DNA from: Mesorhizobium carmichaelinearum
GTDB taxonomy: Bacteria; Pseudomonadota; Alphaproteobacteria; Rhizobiales; Rhizobiaceae
Direction: 5' to 3'
Length of the DNA stretch: 64,000 bases
Assembly (NCBI RefSeq): GCF_900199455.1
Contig: NZ_FZQR01000009.1
Span: 62,001-126,000 of the forward strand
Made by a program: the position numbers and the translations under genes. The notes under the pieces are model-generated. The model searched no databases. It was not told the DNA's origin and saw only the letters and a program-made list of their open reading frames with translations. This document shows, piece after piece, positions 7,762-15,899 of the stretch. The stretch's first letter is position 1; every line of letters starts with the position of its first letter.

Positions 7762-9291
7762 ATGAGCATACTGGCGACGATCAAGGACCATAGCGGCCGG
7801 ATCTATCGCGGCATCCAGGCCTTGCTTCTACTCAGCATCGGCGCGGCCGCACTCGGCGCTTTCGACATCTCGCGCAACCTGCCCTCGGGCAGCCCCTTGG
7901 CCGTCTCGATGCTGGCCACCGGCCTTGCCTTGCTGGCGCTGATGTACATGCGCAGCAGCGTCGTCCATCGCTTGCGCTCGGCGGCGGCGGCCGAGGCGGA
8001 AAAACATCATTTCCTGACCAGGGACGCCATGACCGGGGCGATGACCAGGCGCTATTTCCTCGAAGCGCTGCGTGACAGCCTGGGCACCATGCGCGACCGG
8101 CGCGAGGCGACCTTGCTGTTGATCGACGTCGATCACTTCAAGCAGCTCAACGACACGTTCGGACACCAGTTCGGCGACCTCGCTTTGGTGCACCTGGTCA
8201 AGACGTCGGAACGCATCTTTGCCGGCGGCATGGTCGGGCGGCTGGGCGGCGACGAATTCGGCGTCATCATTCCGCACAGCGACCTCGTCGCCATCAACAA
8301 GGATATCAGGCAATTGCTCGATACGATGCGGGCTGGCAAATCGCATGAAGGCAAGACCATTCCGCTCTCCATCTCGGTCGGCGTGGCGCTGGCGCCGGCC
8401 CATGCCTCCAACACGGCGGAGCTGATGCTGGTTGCCGACCTGGCACTCTATGAAAGCAAGGCGGCGGGCCGTGGCCGCGTCACCGTGTTCGACGAGGAGA
8501 TGCTGTCCGACAAGCGCTACCGGCGCCTGGTCGAGCGGGAGTTGCGCGCGGCGGTCTATCTCGGCGAGCTCGAACTGCACTACCAGCCGATCGTCAACCC
8601 GGACGGCTCCGCCTGTGCTTTCGAAGGCCTGATCCGCTGGCGTCATCCGGTTCGCGGCCTGATCTCGCCGGCCGAGTTCATCCCCATCGCCGAACGCTCG
8701 ACGCTGATCGACATGCTCGGCGAATGGGTGTTCAAGCGGGCTTGCGCCGATATCGGCCATTTCCCCGGGCGCCGCATCTCGATCAACGTCTCCGGCGAGC
8801 AGCTGAAGCGCGACGAGATCGTCACCATGTGCGACCGCGTGCTCAGGGAAAGCGGCCGTTCGGCGGCTCAGTTCATCATCGAGATCACCGAGACGGTGGC
8901 AACAGCCGCGACGCCCGAAATCCTGCGGCGTCTCGAAGCACTGCGCGGTCTCGGCTTCCACATCGCGCTCGACGATTTCGGCACCGGCCATTGCGGCTTC
9001 AACTATCTAAAAACCTTGCCCATCGACAGCATCAAGATCGACCGCTCTTACATACGCAGCCTTGCCCACGACCAGGTGGCGCAGATCTTCGTTTCGGCGC
9101 TGGCGCAGATCGCGCGCATCCAGGACGTCACCATCGTGGCGGAAGGCGTCGAGACACAGGAGGAGTTCGCGCTGGCCAAGGCCGCCGGCTGCAACCGTTT
9201 CCAGGGCTATTTGTTCGGCAGGCCGGCACCGCGCGACAAGGTCGCCCCCTCGCGCGCCATCAATGGAGAACCCCTGGCACTAAGCGCCTGA
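7762..9291 (+). CDS. Membrane GGDEF-EAL c-di-GMP protein
   Basis: A 509-residue protein with two N-terminal membrane segments (about 17-34 and 46-63), a GGDEF domain (GGDEF at 162-166) and an EAL domain (EGL at 288-290, LDDFGTG from 402). The GGDEF active site is intact and no RxxD inhibition site is seen just before it. The EAL catalytic residues appear intact apart from Ala to Gly in the signature. It can therefore in principle both make and degrade c-di-GMP. The N-terminus has no recognisable sensor domain beyond the two helices. The gene stands alone, with the divergent cupin-MFS pair upstream. Confidence 0.92.
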   Translation: MSILATIKDHSGRIYRGIQALLLLSIGAAALGAFDISRNLPSGSPLAVSMLATGLALLALMYMRSSVVHRLRSAAAAEAEKHHFLTRDAMTGAMTRRYFLEALRDSLGTMRDRREATLLLIDVDHFKQLNDTFGHQFGDLALVHLVKTSERIFAGGMVGRLGGDEFGVIIPHSDLVAINKDIRQLLDTMRAGKSHEGKTIPLSISVGVALAPAHASNTAELMLVADLALYESKAAGRGRVTVFDEEMLSDKRYRRLVERELRAAVYLGELELHYQPIVNPDGSACAFEGLIRWRHPVRGLISPAEFIPIAERSTLIDMLGEWVFKRACADIGHFPGRRISINVSGEQLKRDEIVTMCDRVLRESGRSAAQFIIEITETVATAATPEILRRLEALRGLGFHIALDDFGTGHCGFNYLKTLPIDSIKIDRSYIRSLAHDQVAQIFVSALAQIARIQDVTIVAEGVETQEEFALAKAAGCNRFQGYLFGRPAPRDKVAPSRAINGEPLALSA

Positions 9292-9492
9292 GGCCGCCGC
9301 ACGGCAGCGGATTTCTATTTTCCTTGCCCTGCCGGCAAACAAGTGGGACGATGCTTTTGGGCAGGTGGCGACATGAAAAAGAACCCCGCCCGCGACGGTC
9401 GAACAGGCCGGCCGCCGCTCAGGACCGATTGACCACGCCTGAACCATGCAAGCCAGTCGGTCCCTAGGGAAACGCCTGAGTGGAGGTCAGCC

Positions 9493-11544
9493 ATGGGTAC
9501 TCGCGCCGGAGGACGACGCACGGGACCGAAATGCATTGCCATAGTCGGTCCCTTTGCAAGCGGTAAGACGACACTTCTCGAAGCCATACTAGCCCGTACG
9601 GGCGCCATCCCCCGACAAAATCCCGTTTCATCAGGCAACACCGTCTCGGATCATTCGCCGGAAGCGCGCGCCCACGCCATGAGCGTCGAGGCAACGGTCG
9701 CCACCACCGATTTCATGGGCGAGCAGATCACCTTCGTCGATTGTCCCGGCTCCATCGAATTCTCCTTCGAGGCCGAACCGGTGCTGGCCGCCTGCGACCT
9801 CGCGGTGGTCGTCGCCGAGGCCGACGAAAAGAAGATCCCTGCCCTGCAGCTCATCATGCGCAAGCTCGACGATCTCGGCGTGCCGCGCCTCCTGTTCCTC
9901 AACAAGGTCGACAAGGCAATCGCCGGCGTGCGCGACACGCTGAAGATGCTGCAGCCGGCAAGCTCTGTGCCGCTCCTGCTGCGCCAGATTCCGCTGCGCA
10001 AGGACGGGGTCGTCATCGGCTCGATCGATCTGGCGCTGGAGCGCGCCTACATCTATCGCGAATATGCAGAGAGCGAGGTGGCTCAGATACCGGGCGACGA
10101 CAAGGCGCGCGAATTGGAAGCACGCTTTTCCATGCTGGAGACCCTGGCCGACCATGACGACCAGCTGATGGAACAATTGCTCGAGGAGATCGAGCCGCCG
10201 AAGGACGCGATCTTCGACGACCTCGCCGCCGACCTGCGCGAAGGCGTCGTGACGCCGGTGCTGATCGGCACCGCCGAGAAGGGCAATGGCGTGCTGCGCC
10301 TGTTGAAGGCCATCCGCCACGACGCGCCCGACATCGAGGCGACCCGCAAGCGGCTTGGCGCCCAGGACAGCGGCGCCACTGTGGTCCAGGTGATGAAGAC
10401 CATCCACACGCCGCATGGCGGCAAGCTGTCGGTGTCGCGCATCCTGTCCGGCCAGGTCGCCGACGGCTCGGAACTCTGGCTGCCCGGCGGCGACACGGCC
10501 AAGGTTTCCGGCATCTACAAGATGCTCGGCAAGGACCAGTTCAAGCTCACCGCCGCCAAGGCCGGCGACACCGTGGCGCTGGGCAAGCTGGACGAGGTCA
10601 AGACCGGCCAGACGCTGACCTCGGCCAAGGGCGGCACAAAGCAGCTGTTCGCCTTCGAGCCACCGCAGCCGGTCTTCGCCTTCGCGCTGCGGCCGAAGGA
10701 ACGCAAGGATGAGGTCAAGATGTCGGCCGCCATCCAGCGGTTGGCCGAGGAGGATCCCTCGCTCAGCCTGCGCCACAACCAGGACTCTGCCGAAACGGTG
10801 CTGTCCGGCCATGGCGAAATGCATCTGCGCGTCGTGCGCGAGCGGCTGGAGGGCAAGAACCAGATCCCGGTCGAAGGCCACGCGCCGGCGGTGCCCTATC
10901 GCGAGACGATCCGCAAACCGGCGCAGCAGCGCGGCCGCCATAAGAAGCAGTCAGGCGGCCACGGCCAGTTCGGCGATGTGGTGATCGAGATCAAGCCGCT
11001 GCCGCGCGGCTCCGGTTTCCAGTTCACCGACACCATCACCGGCGGCGTCGTGCCCAAGACCTACATCCAGTCGGTCGAAACAGGCATACGCGACTACCTG
11101 AAGACAGGCCCGCTGGGCTTCCCCGTCGTCGACGTCGCCGTCAACCTGTCGGACGGCTCCTACCATGCGGTCGATTCCTCCGACATGGCCTTCCAGATGG
11201 CGGCCAAGCTCGCCATGAAGGAAGGCATGGCCGCCTGCTCGCCGGTGCTGCTGGAGCCGGTGATGAAGGTCGAGATCGTCACGCCATCCGACGCCACCTC
11301 GAAGATCATCGCGCTGATCCCGCAGCGGCGCGGCCAGATCCTCGGCTATGATGCGCGGCCCGATTGGCCGGGATGGGATGTCGTCGAGGCGACCATGCCG
11401 CAAGCCGAGATCGGCGACCTGATCATCGAGCTGCGCTCGGCGACCGCGGGCGTCGCCAGCTACCGCGCCGCCTTCGACCATATGGCAGAGCTCACCGGCC
11501 GCCTCGCCGACGAAGCGATGAACGCCAACGGCAAGGCCGCCTGA
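9493..11544 (+). CDS. EF-G-like translational GTPase paralogue
   Basis: A 683-residue protein with the five-domain EF-G layout. The P-loop is GPFASGKT (19-26) and G4 is NKVD (137-140). Switch II reads DCPGS (83-87) where true EF-G has DTPGH, so the His that activates GTP hydrolysis on the ribosome is replaced by Ser. Domain IV and V features (GHGEMHLRVV, GGHGQFGDV, IPQRRGQILGYD) are kept. GGAGG at 9482-9486 supports the ATG. Proteins of this type are annotated as elongation factor G in many alphaproteobacteria beside the canonical fusA. The cellular role is not established; it is unlikely to replace the main translocase. Confidence 0.87.
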   Translation: MGTRAGGRRTGPKCIAIVGPFASGKTTLLEAILARTGAIPRQNPVSSGNTVSDHSPEARAHAMSVEATVATTDFMGEQITFVDCPGSIEFSFEAEPVLAACDLAVVVAEADEKKIPALQLIMRKLDDLGVPRLLFLNKVDKAIAGVRDTLKMLQPASSVPLLLRQIPLRKDGVVIGSIDLALERAYIYREYAESEVAQIPGDDKARELEARFSMLETLADHDDQLMEQLLEEIEPPKDAIFDDLAADLREGVVTPVLIGTAEKGNGVLRLLKAIRHDAPDIEATRKRLGAQDSGATVVQVMKTIHTPHGGKLSVSRILSGQVADGSELWLPGGDTAKVSGIYKMLGKDQFKLTAAKAGDTVALGKLDEVKTGQTLTSAKGGTKQLFAFEPPQPVFAFALRPKERKDEVKMSAAIQRLAEEDPSLSLRHNQDSAETVLSGHGEMHLRVVRERLEGKNQIPVEGHAPAVPYRETIRKPAQQRGRHKKQSGGHGQFGDVVIEIKPLPRGSGFQFTDTITGGVVPKTYIQSVETGIRDYLKTGPLGFPVVDVAVNLSDGSYHAVDSSDMAFQMAAKLAMKEGMAACSPVLLEPVMKVEIVTPSDATSKIIALIPQRRGQILGYDARPDWPGWDVVEATMPQAEIGDLIIELRSATAGVASYRAAFDHMAELTGRLADEAMNANGKAA

Positions 11545-11561
11545 TTTCGCCGATTAGCCAC

Positions 11562-11629
11562 TCTCTCCCCGTTCACGGGGAGAGATGTCCGGTCCACCCT
11601 CCGCAGCTGCAGCGCAGCTGCTGCGGAGG
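11562..11629. repeat. Palindromic pair: CTCCCCGTTCACGGGGAG copy 2 plus second hairpin
   Basis: TCTCTCCCCG / CGGGGAGAGA around TTCA lies at 11562-11585. It is followed 12 bases later by a second hairpin, CCTCCGCAGC (11598-11607) with GCTGCGGAGG (11620-11629). The first palindrome matches the copy at 2319-2344, so this is a dispersed element. It sits just after the EF-G-like gene and might also stabilise its mRNA end. Confidence 0.7.
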
Positions 11630-11744
11630 ACGGGCAGGACAGTGAGGGGCAGCGCCAACGTTGAGGATTGTCGAAGTCTATGACGCAGCACCAATGCATG
11701 TCGCGTCAAAAGCGAGCCGCGGCTTGGGCTGACAACTTCCACAA

Positions 11745-11862
11745 AAAACCAAAAAACGACGCCCGGGGGGGCCGGACGCCGTTTTGTTCGCGGACCGTTT
11801 TCTTGGGAGAGGAAACGGCAGGTCCGCCGCATGTAGGGTTGCCGCGCTTTCGGCGGGAATAG
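11745..11862 (-). ncRNA. Candidate small RNA with terminator, AbcR-like partner (weak)
   Basis: On the minus strand a 9-bp stem with two G-T pairs (11756-11764 with 11774-11782) is followed by a run of T, then GG and more T. Upstream of it, at 11803-11814 on the minus strand, is TTCCTCTCCCAAG, an anti-Shine-Dalgarno-like pyrimidine stretch. The 5' end given is only an estimate based on the length of the neighbouring candidate; I found no convincing promoter. It lies in tandem with, and downstream of, the stronger candidate at 12051-12166. Confidence 0.3.
11751..11782 (-). terminator. Minus-strand intrinsic terminator
   Basis: ACGACGCCC (11756-11764) pairs with GGACGCCGT (11774-11782) through two wobble pairs around a C-rich loop (minus-strand sense). 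Six T residues follow on the minus strand, then GG and further T. No protein gene precedes it on that strand within 400 bases, which points to an untranslated transcript. Confidence 0.65.
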
Positions 11863-12050
11863 GTTCGGACGCGGTAGCCGCCTGAGCCCGGGCCGTACGA
11901 GTGATGCCCCCATCCCTCGTCCGAACCACACCGCGTCCTAGCCTCTTCATAGCAGCGGAACGCATCGTTGTCATGTTACCAGAGGTTACATGACACTGTT
12001 ACGTGGCAATTCTGATGAAATCTCCGGCCGCGGCAGCAGGGTCCGGGCAA

Positions 12051-12166
12051 CAAAAAAGCCGGATCAACGAAGATCCGGCTGAGTTTGATTGGAAGTGCCT
12101 GTTAAGGCTAACCTCCAGAGGGGAACACTCGAGGGCGCTAATGGGAGGAGAACGCGCCCAGGAGAT
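12051..12166 (-). ncRNA. Candidate AbcR-type (alpha-r15) small RNA
   Basis: A minus-strand promoter-like pair (TTGTTT, 17-base spacer, GATATG) points to a start near 12166. An intrinsic terminator (AGCCGGATC, loop TTCGTT, GATCCGGCT, then TTTTTT) ends the transcript near 12051. The predicted RNA of about 116 nt carries CTCCTCCCA (12142-12150 on the minus strand) and a second pyrimidine-rich block, the anti-Shine-Dalgarno features of the AbcR family that represses ABC-transporter mRNAs with Hfq. The locus lies about 0.8 kb from an LsrB/VtlR-type regulator, and VtlR activates abcR genes in Brucella and Agrobacterium. The terminator and motif are seen; the family name is inferred. Confidence 0.55.
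12057..12080 (-). terminator. Intrinsic terminator of small-RNA candidate
   Basis: A perfect 9-bp stem AGCCGGATC / GATCCGGCT with a six-base loop is followed by TTTTTT on the minus strand. The other strand has no T-run, so it works in one direction only. Confidence 0.85.
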
Positions 12167-12172
12167 GATCTA

Positions 12173-12201
12173 CATATCTGCTCTTCATGCCCAAGAAACA
12201 A
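12173..12201 (-). promoter_or_regulatory. Sigma70-like promoter of small-RNA candidate
   Basis: On the minus strand TTGTTT (12196-12201) and GATATG (12173-12178) are spaced by 17 bases, giving a start near 12166. Confidence 0.45.
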
Positions 12202-12430
12202 GCATCTATTTTGCAACACACGCATGCAAAAAGACGCAGGCTGTGGTCTAACCCATTCCGGGAGCCAATAGGACCAGAAAAATCGCCGAAATCGAGCACG
12301 CGGCTGAGCCTTTGTCGTCATGAAAACGTCATTCCCGGCCGATTTTGCTCCAAAAATCCGAAAAACACCTGATGACCTGGAATCAGGCAGCGGCCGTCCA
12401 AATCTAAGGCAGCCAGGCAGGAAACAGCCA

Positions 12431-12931
12431 ATGCGTCCTTTTTCAGCGATTGCCGGCAGCGGCGTTTTCCTGATCGCAGCGCCGGGTGTGGTTGCCGGGC
12501 TTGTTCCCTGGCTGCTCAGCGATCACTGGGGCTTGCCGTGGTCCACCGTGCCGGGCTTTGTTCCTGCCGGCGGCATCCTCATCGTCGCCGCAGCCGCGGT
12601 GCTGCTGCATGCCTTCGCCCGCTTCGCGCTCGAGGGGCTGGGCACGCCTGCCCCCGTCGCGCCGACCGAGAAGCTCGTGATCGGCGGCATCTACCGCCAT
12701 GTCCGCAACCCCATGTATGTCGCCGTGCTGTCGATCATCCTCGGCCAGGCGCTGCTGTTCTCGAGCTGGACGCTTGTCGCCTATGCCGCCATCGGCGCTG
12801 TCGTCATGGGCTCCTTCGTCAGGTTCTACGAAGAGCCGACGCTCGCCCGCCGCTACGGCGCCGAATACGAAACCTATCGCCGCAACGTCCCCGGCTGGCT
12901 GCCGCGCCTGAGACCCTGGCGGGGCGAATAG
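12431..12931 (+). CDS. Isoprenylcysteine carboxyl methyltransferase-like membrane protein
   Basis: A 166-residue integral membrane protein of the ICMT/PEMT-like superfamily. Four hydrophobic segments are visible. The SAM-binding C-terminal signature is present as GGIYRHVRNPMYVAVL (about 94-109) and FYEEPTLARRYGAEYETYRRNVPGW with the EEP...Y...Y...VP pattern. Bacterial members methylate small lipophilic or thiol substrates; none is known here. The ATG at 12431 follows AGGAAA by nine bases. A longer frame beginning at 12320 lacks a site and is low-complexity. It converges with the LysR gene 33 bases on. Confidence 0.85.
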   Translation: MRPFSAIAGSGVFLIAAPGVVAGLVPWLLSDHWGLPWSTVPGFVPAGGILIVAAAAVLLHAFARFALEGLGTPAPVAPTEKLVIGGIYRHVRNPMYVAVLSIILGQALLFSSWTLVAYAAIGAVVMGSFVRFYEEPTLARRYGAEYETYRRNVPGWLPRLRPWRGE

Positions 12932-12964
12932 ATCACCAGTGCTACTACCGATCGTCCGCTAGGG

Positions 12965-13861
12965 CTAAAATGACCAACTGCGCGCTTTCGCGATAATGAA
13001 GTCGCGAAACACATGCAGCTTGGCCTGGTTCTTCATCGCGTCGGGATAGGCGAAATAGGTGTCGAAGGACGGCACCTCGGTTTCCGGCAAAAGCTGCACC
13101 AGACCGGAATCCTTGTTGATCACATAATCGGGCAGCATGGCGATGCCGGCACCGCCCTGCACCGCGCGCTTGATCGACAAAATGTCGTTGATCTGCAGCG
13201 ACGGCACGCGCTGGCCGCCCTCGAAATCGCCGACCGTCTCCAGCCAGTTCAACTCCGACAGATGCGACGGCACCGGCAGGCCGAAGGTGACGATGCGATG
13301 GTTTCTGAGCTCCGAGACTGAGGCCGGCTTGCCATGCTTGGCGACATAGGCGGGTGCCGCGTAGAGGTGGAAATGCACGGTGAACAGGCGGCGCTGGATC
13401 AGGTCCGGCTGCTGCGGTTGGCGCAGCCGGATGGCGCAATCGGCCTGGCGCATGGTGAGGTCGAGTTCCTCATTGGCCAGGATCAGCTGCAGGCTGATCT
13501 CGGGATAGAGCTCGATGAACTCCTGCACCCGTTCGGTCAGCCAGCCGGCGCCGAGGCCGACGGTCGTCGTCACGCGAAGCACGCCGGAGGGCCGGTCCTT
13601 GGTCTCGGTCAGGCGCGACTTGATGGTCTCGAGCTTCATCAGCACGTCATGCGCCGTGCGAAACAGCATCTCGCCCTGTTCGGTCAGCACCAGGCCGCGC
13701 GCATGGCGGTTGAACAGCGGCACGCCGACATCATGCTCGAGCGCGCTGACCTGCCGCGATATCGCCGATTGCGACAGATGCAATGTCTCGGCCGCGTGCG
13801 TAAACGACCCCGCTTCCGCCGCAGCGTGAAACACGCGTAGCTTGTCCCAGTCCAACGCCAT
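12965..13861 (-). CDS. lsrB: LysR regulator, LsrB/VtlR type
   Basis: A 298-residue LysR-type regulator. The N-terminal winged helix (LRVFHAAAEAGSFTHAAETL, HLSQSAISRQVSALE) binds DNA and the rest is the effector domain. The position directly after trxB, the RHARGLVLTEQG wing and a single Cys at 142 fit LsrB of Sinorhizobium and VtlR of Brucella/Agrobacterium. Those control oxidative-stress, LPS and small-RNA genes and are needed in host association. It lies 90 bases downstream of trxB on the same strand and may be partly cotranscribed. The name rests on gene order and similarity recalled, not on a search. Confidence 0.83.
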   Translation of the reverse strand: MALDWDKLRVFHAAAEAGSFTHAAETLHLSQSAISRQVSALEHDVGVPLFNRHARGLVLTEQGEMLFRTAHDVLMKLETIKSRLTETKDRPSGVLRVTTTVGLGAGWLTERVQEFIELYPEISLQLILANEELDLTMRQADCAIRLRQPQQPDLIQRRLFTVHFHLYAAPAYVAKHGKPASVSELRNHRIVTFGLPVPSHLSELNWLETVGDFEGGQRVPSLQINDILSIKRAVQGGAGIAMLPDYVINKDSGLVQLLPETEVPSFDTYFAYPDAMKNQAKLHVFRDFIIAKARSWSF

Positions 13862-13951
13862 GATTCCCCTCGTTCTGTTTGGCGTCTGAATGAAAAATCA
13901 GGCTTTTACACGGCGTTTCTAAGCCGTTTTTTTAACAGTTTTGCAAGCGGC

Positions 13952-14926
13952 CTATTCCGCTGCTTCGCGATGCACCTCGATACCGGCCAGATACTTTTCC
14001 GCTTCCAGTGCCGCCATGCAGCCTAGCCCCGCCGCCGTCACCGCCTGGCGGTAGATATCGTCGGTCACGTCGCCGGCGGCGAACACGCCAGGCACATCGG
14101 TGCGGGTCGAATCCGGCGCCGTCCACAGGTAACCGTTCGGCTTCTGCTTCAGCTTGCCGGCAAACAGCTCGACCGCGGGCGCATGGCCGATCGCCACGAA
14201 CACGCCGTCGACCTTGAGATGCGTCTCGGCGCCGGTCACCGCATGCTTGAGCTTCAGCCCTTCGACCGAAGGCGGCAGCGGCGCCTTGCCCGGGCGGCCG
14301 GTGATCTCGTCGACCACCGTGTCCCAGATGACGCGGACATTGTCCTTCTTCAGCAGCCGCTCGCGCAGGATGCGCTCGGCGCGGAAGTCGCTGCGCCTGT
14401 GGATGACCGTGACGCTCTTGGCGAGGTTCGACAGATAGAGTGCCTCCTCCACCGCCGAATTGCCGCCGCCGACCACCGCGACATCCTTGCCGCGATAGAA
14501 GAAGCCGTCGCAGGTGGCACAGGCCGAGACGCCGAAACCCATGAAATCCTGCTCGGTCGGAATGCCCAGCCACTTGGCTTGCGCGCCGGTGGCGATGATC
14601 AGCGCGTCGGCGGTGTAGGTGGTGCCGGAATCGCCCTTGGCGCGGAACGGCCGCACGTTGAGGTCGACCTCGGTGATGATGTCGTTGATGATGTCGGTGC
14701 CGACATGCTCGGCCTGCTTGAGCATCTGCTCCATCAGCCACGGTCCCTGGATCGGGTCGGCGAAGCCGGGATAGTTCTCGACATCGGTGGTGATCATCAG
14801 CTGGCCGCCCTGCTGCAGGCCGGCGACCAGCATCGGCTTCAGCATGGCGCGGGCGGCATAGACCGCCGCCGTATAGCCGGCCGGACCGGAACCGATGATG
14901 AGAACGGGCGCATGCTTGGTGGTCAT
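13952..14926 (-). CDS. trxB: Thioredoxin reductase
   Basis: A 324-residue FAD enzyme that transfers electrons from NADPH to thioredoxin in the cytoplasm. Visible: the FAD-binding GSGPAGYTAA (12-21), the redox pair CATC (Cys136 and Cys139), the NADPH-binding VGGGNSAVEE (152-161), HRR at about 186, and the second FAD motif AAGDVTDDIYRQAV. Length is standard. It is divergent from lrp, an arrangement also found in enteric bacteria, and is followed by the LsrB-type regulator. Confidence 0.96.
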   Translation of the reverse strand: MTTKHAPVLIIGSGPAGYTAAVYAARAMLKPMLVAGLQQGGQLMITTDVENYPGFADPIQGPWLMEQMLKQAEHVGTDIINDIITEVDLNVRPFRAKGDSGTTYTADALIIATGAQAKWLGIPTEQDFMGFGVSACATCDGFFYRGKDVAVVGGGNSAVEEALYLSNLAKSVTVIHRRSDFRAERILRERLLKKDNVRVIWDTVVDEITGRPGKAPLPPSVEGLKLKHAVTGAETHLKVDGVFVAIGHAPAVELFAGKLKQKPNGYLWTAPDSTRTDVPGVFAAGDVTDDIYRQAVTAAGLGCMAALEAEKYLAGIEVHREAAE

Positions 14927-15181
14927 CTAGAACCTCTGCGGGGCAGACAATCGGGTGTGCCTTGGGGAATAGCGTGAAATGTCGCGCCTAATGTAAGGGT
15001 TGCCAATCACGCCAGCAAGACGAACGGGCCGTCGTCCCCGGAAAGCTTCGGCCCAAGCGGTTATTCGCACGATCGCCGCTTTCGTTACCGTTCAAAAATC
15101 GCGTTGATGAGGGCTGGCGCCAACACAAAAGTCGTTTAATTACAAAATTGCGAAAGATTCTTGCGCCGAGCTGAGACAGCC

Positions 15182-15661
15182 ATGCCCCTGAAAGCCGACC
15201 TCGACGCCATCGACTGGAAAATCCTGCGCGAGCTGCAGGCCGACGGGCGCATGACCAATGTCGAGCTGTCGAACCGCGTCGGCATTTCGGCGCCGCCCTG
15301 CCTGCGCCGGGTCAAACGGCTGGAGGAAGCCGGCATCATCCGCGGCTACCGCGCGCTGCTCAATGCGCCGGCGCTCGGCCTCGATGTCGTCGCCTTCTGC
15401 CTGGTCGGCCTGCATCACCAGGCCGATGCCGAACTGCGCACCTTCGCCGAGCGCACACGCGGCTGGCCGATCGTGCGTGATGCCTGGATGGTCTCGGGCG
15501 AATCCGATTTCCTGCTGCATTGCGTGGCAAGCGACCTTGGCGCCTTCCAGACCTTCGTCATCGAGGAACTGACCTCGACGCCGAATGTCGACACGGTGCG
15601 CACCGCGCTCACCATCCGCCGGGTCAAGGATGAAGGCCTGGTCTCCTTCGAGCGTCCCTGA
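15182..15661 (+). CDS. lrp: Lrp/AsnC-family transcriptional regulator
   Basis: A 159-residue Lrp-type protein. The N-terminal helix-turn-helix spans about residues 8-60 (DWKILRELQADGRMTNVELSNRVG, with SAPPCLRRVKRLEE as recognition helix), and the RAM ligand domain follows with GESDFLLHCVA. Such proteins respond to amino acids and often act as global regulators. The ATG at 15182 is chosen over one seven residues upstream because the family starts directly before the DxxDWKIL segment. It is divergent from trxB across 255 bases, whose AT-rich part next to lrp (15130-15160) is a plausible autoregulatory site. Confidence 0.9.
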   Translation: MPLKADLDAIDWKILRELQADGRMTNVELSNRVGISAPPCLRRVKRLEEAGIIRGYRALLNAPALGLDVVAFCLVGLHHQADAELRTFAERTRGWPIVRDAWMVSGESDFLLHCVASDLGAFQTFVIEELTSTPNVDTVRTALTIRRVKDEGLVSFERP

Positions 15662-15795
15662 GGCCGGGCGGATGCCCTGTGCGCCGCCGCGAATCCCCGA
15701 CCTTCGCCACACCGGCGCCGCGTTGGTATTCGACAGACGCTGATGTACAAGGCTGGACGGCTCTGCCGGACTTCGCCGCCCGCTTGGTTTCTTAA

Positions 15796-15839
15796 GCAAT
15801 TCCTGAAAAAGTGTGTAACGGTTTTGCACCCGGGATTGC
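15796..15839. repeat. Rhizobial intergenic palindrome module
   Basis: GCAATTCC (15796-15803) and GGGATTGC (15832-15839) form imperfect inverted ends around GAAAAAGTGTGTAACGGTTTT. Modules of this kind (ends like GCAATTCC, middle like GTGxxxxACGGTTTT) recur in Rhizobiales intergenic DNA, from recollection. It lies in the leader of the glycosyltransferase gene. Confidence 0.5.
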
Positions 15840-15899
15840 GCAGAAATGGATAGCGAAAGCAGCGTCGTTGAGGGGGCGGCCCGCCATGGGAAGGGGACC

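Noticed and set aside
11955..11972. EcfG-type general stress promoter (GGAAC near 11957 and CGTT near 11966)
   Set aside because: The spacing between the two elements is far too short for the GGAAC-N16-19-CGTT motif.
11678..11974. 98-codon minus-strand frame
   Set aside because: It runs through a terminator hairpin and has low-complexity, Arg/Ala-rich content with no family resemblance.
11975..12002. Three GTTAC repeats (11975, 11985, 11998)
   Set aside because: Noted as possible binding sites near the small-RNA candidates, but spacing is irregular and no regulator can be named.
12138..12188. A 16-codon minus-strand open frame (MKSRYVDHLLGAFSSH)
   Set aside because: It overlaps the predicted promoter and start of the small-RNA candidate and has no convincing ribosome-binding site.
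13905..13932. Plus-strand hairpin with T-run between lsrB and trxB (ACGGC / GCCGT, then TTTTTTT)
   Set aside because: It faces against both genes and no plus-strand transcript is evident; too short a stem to list as a feature.
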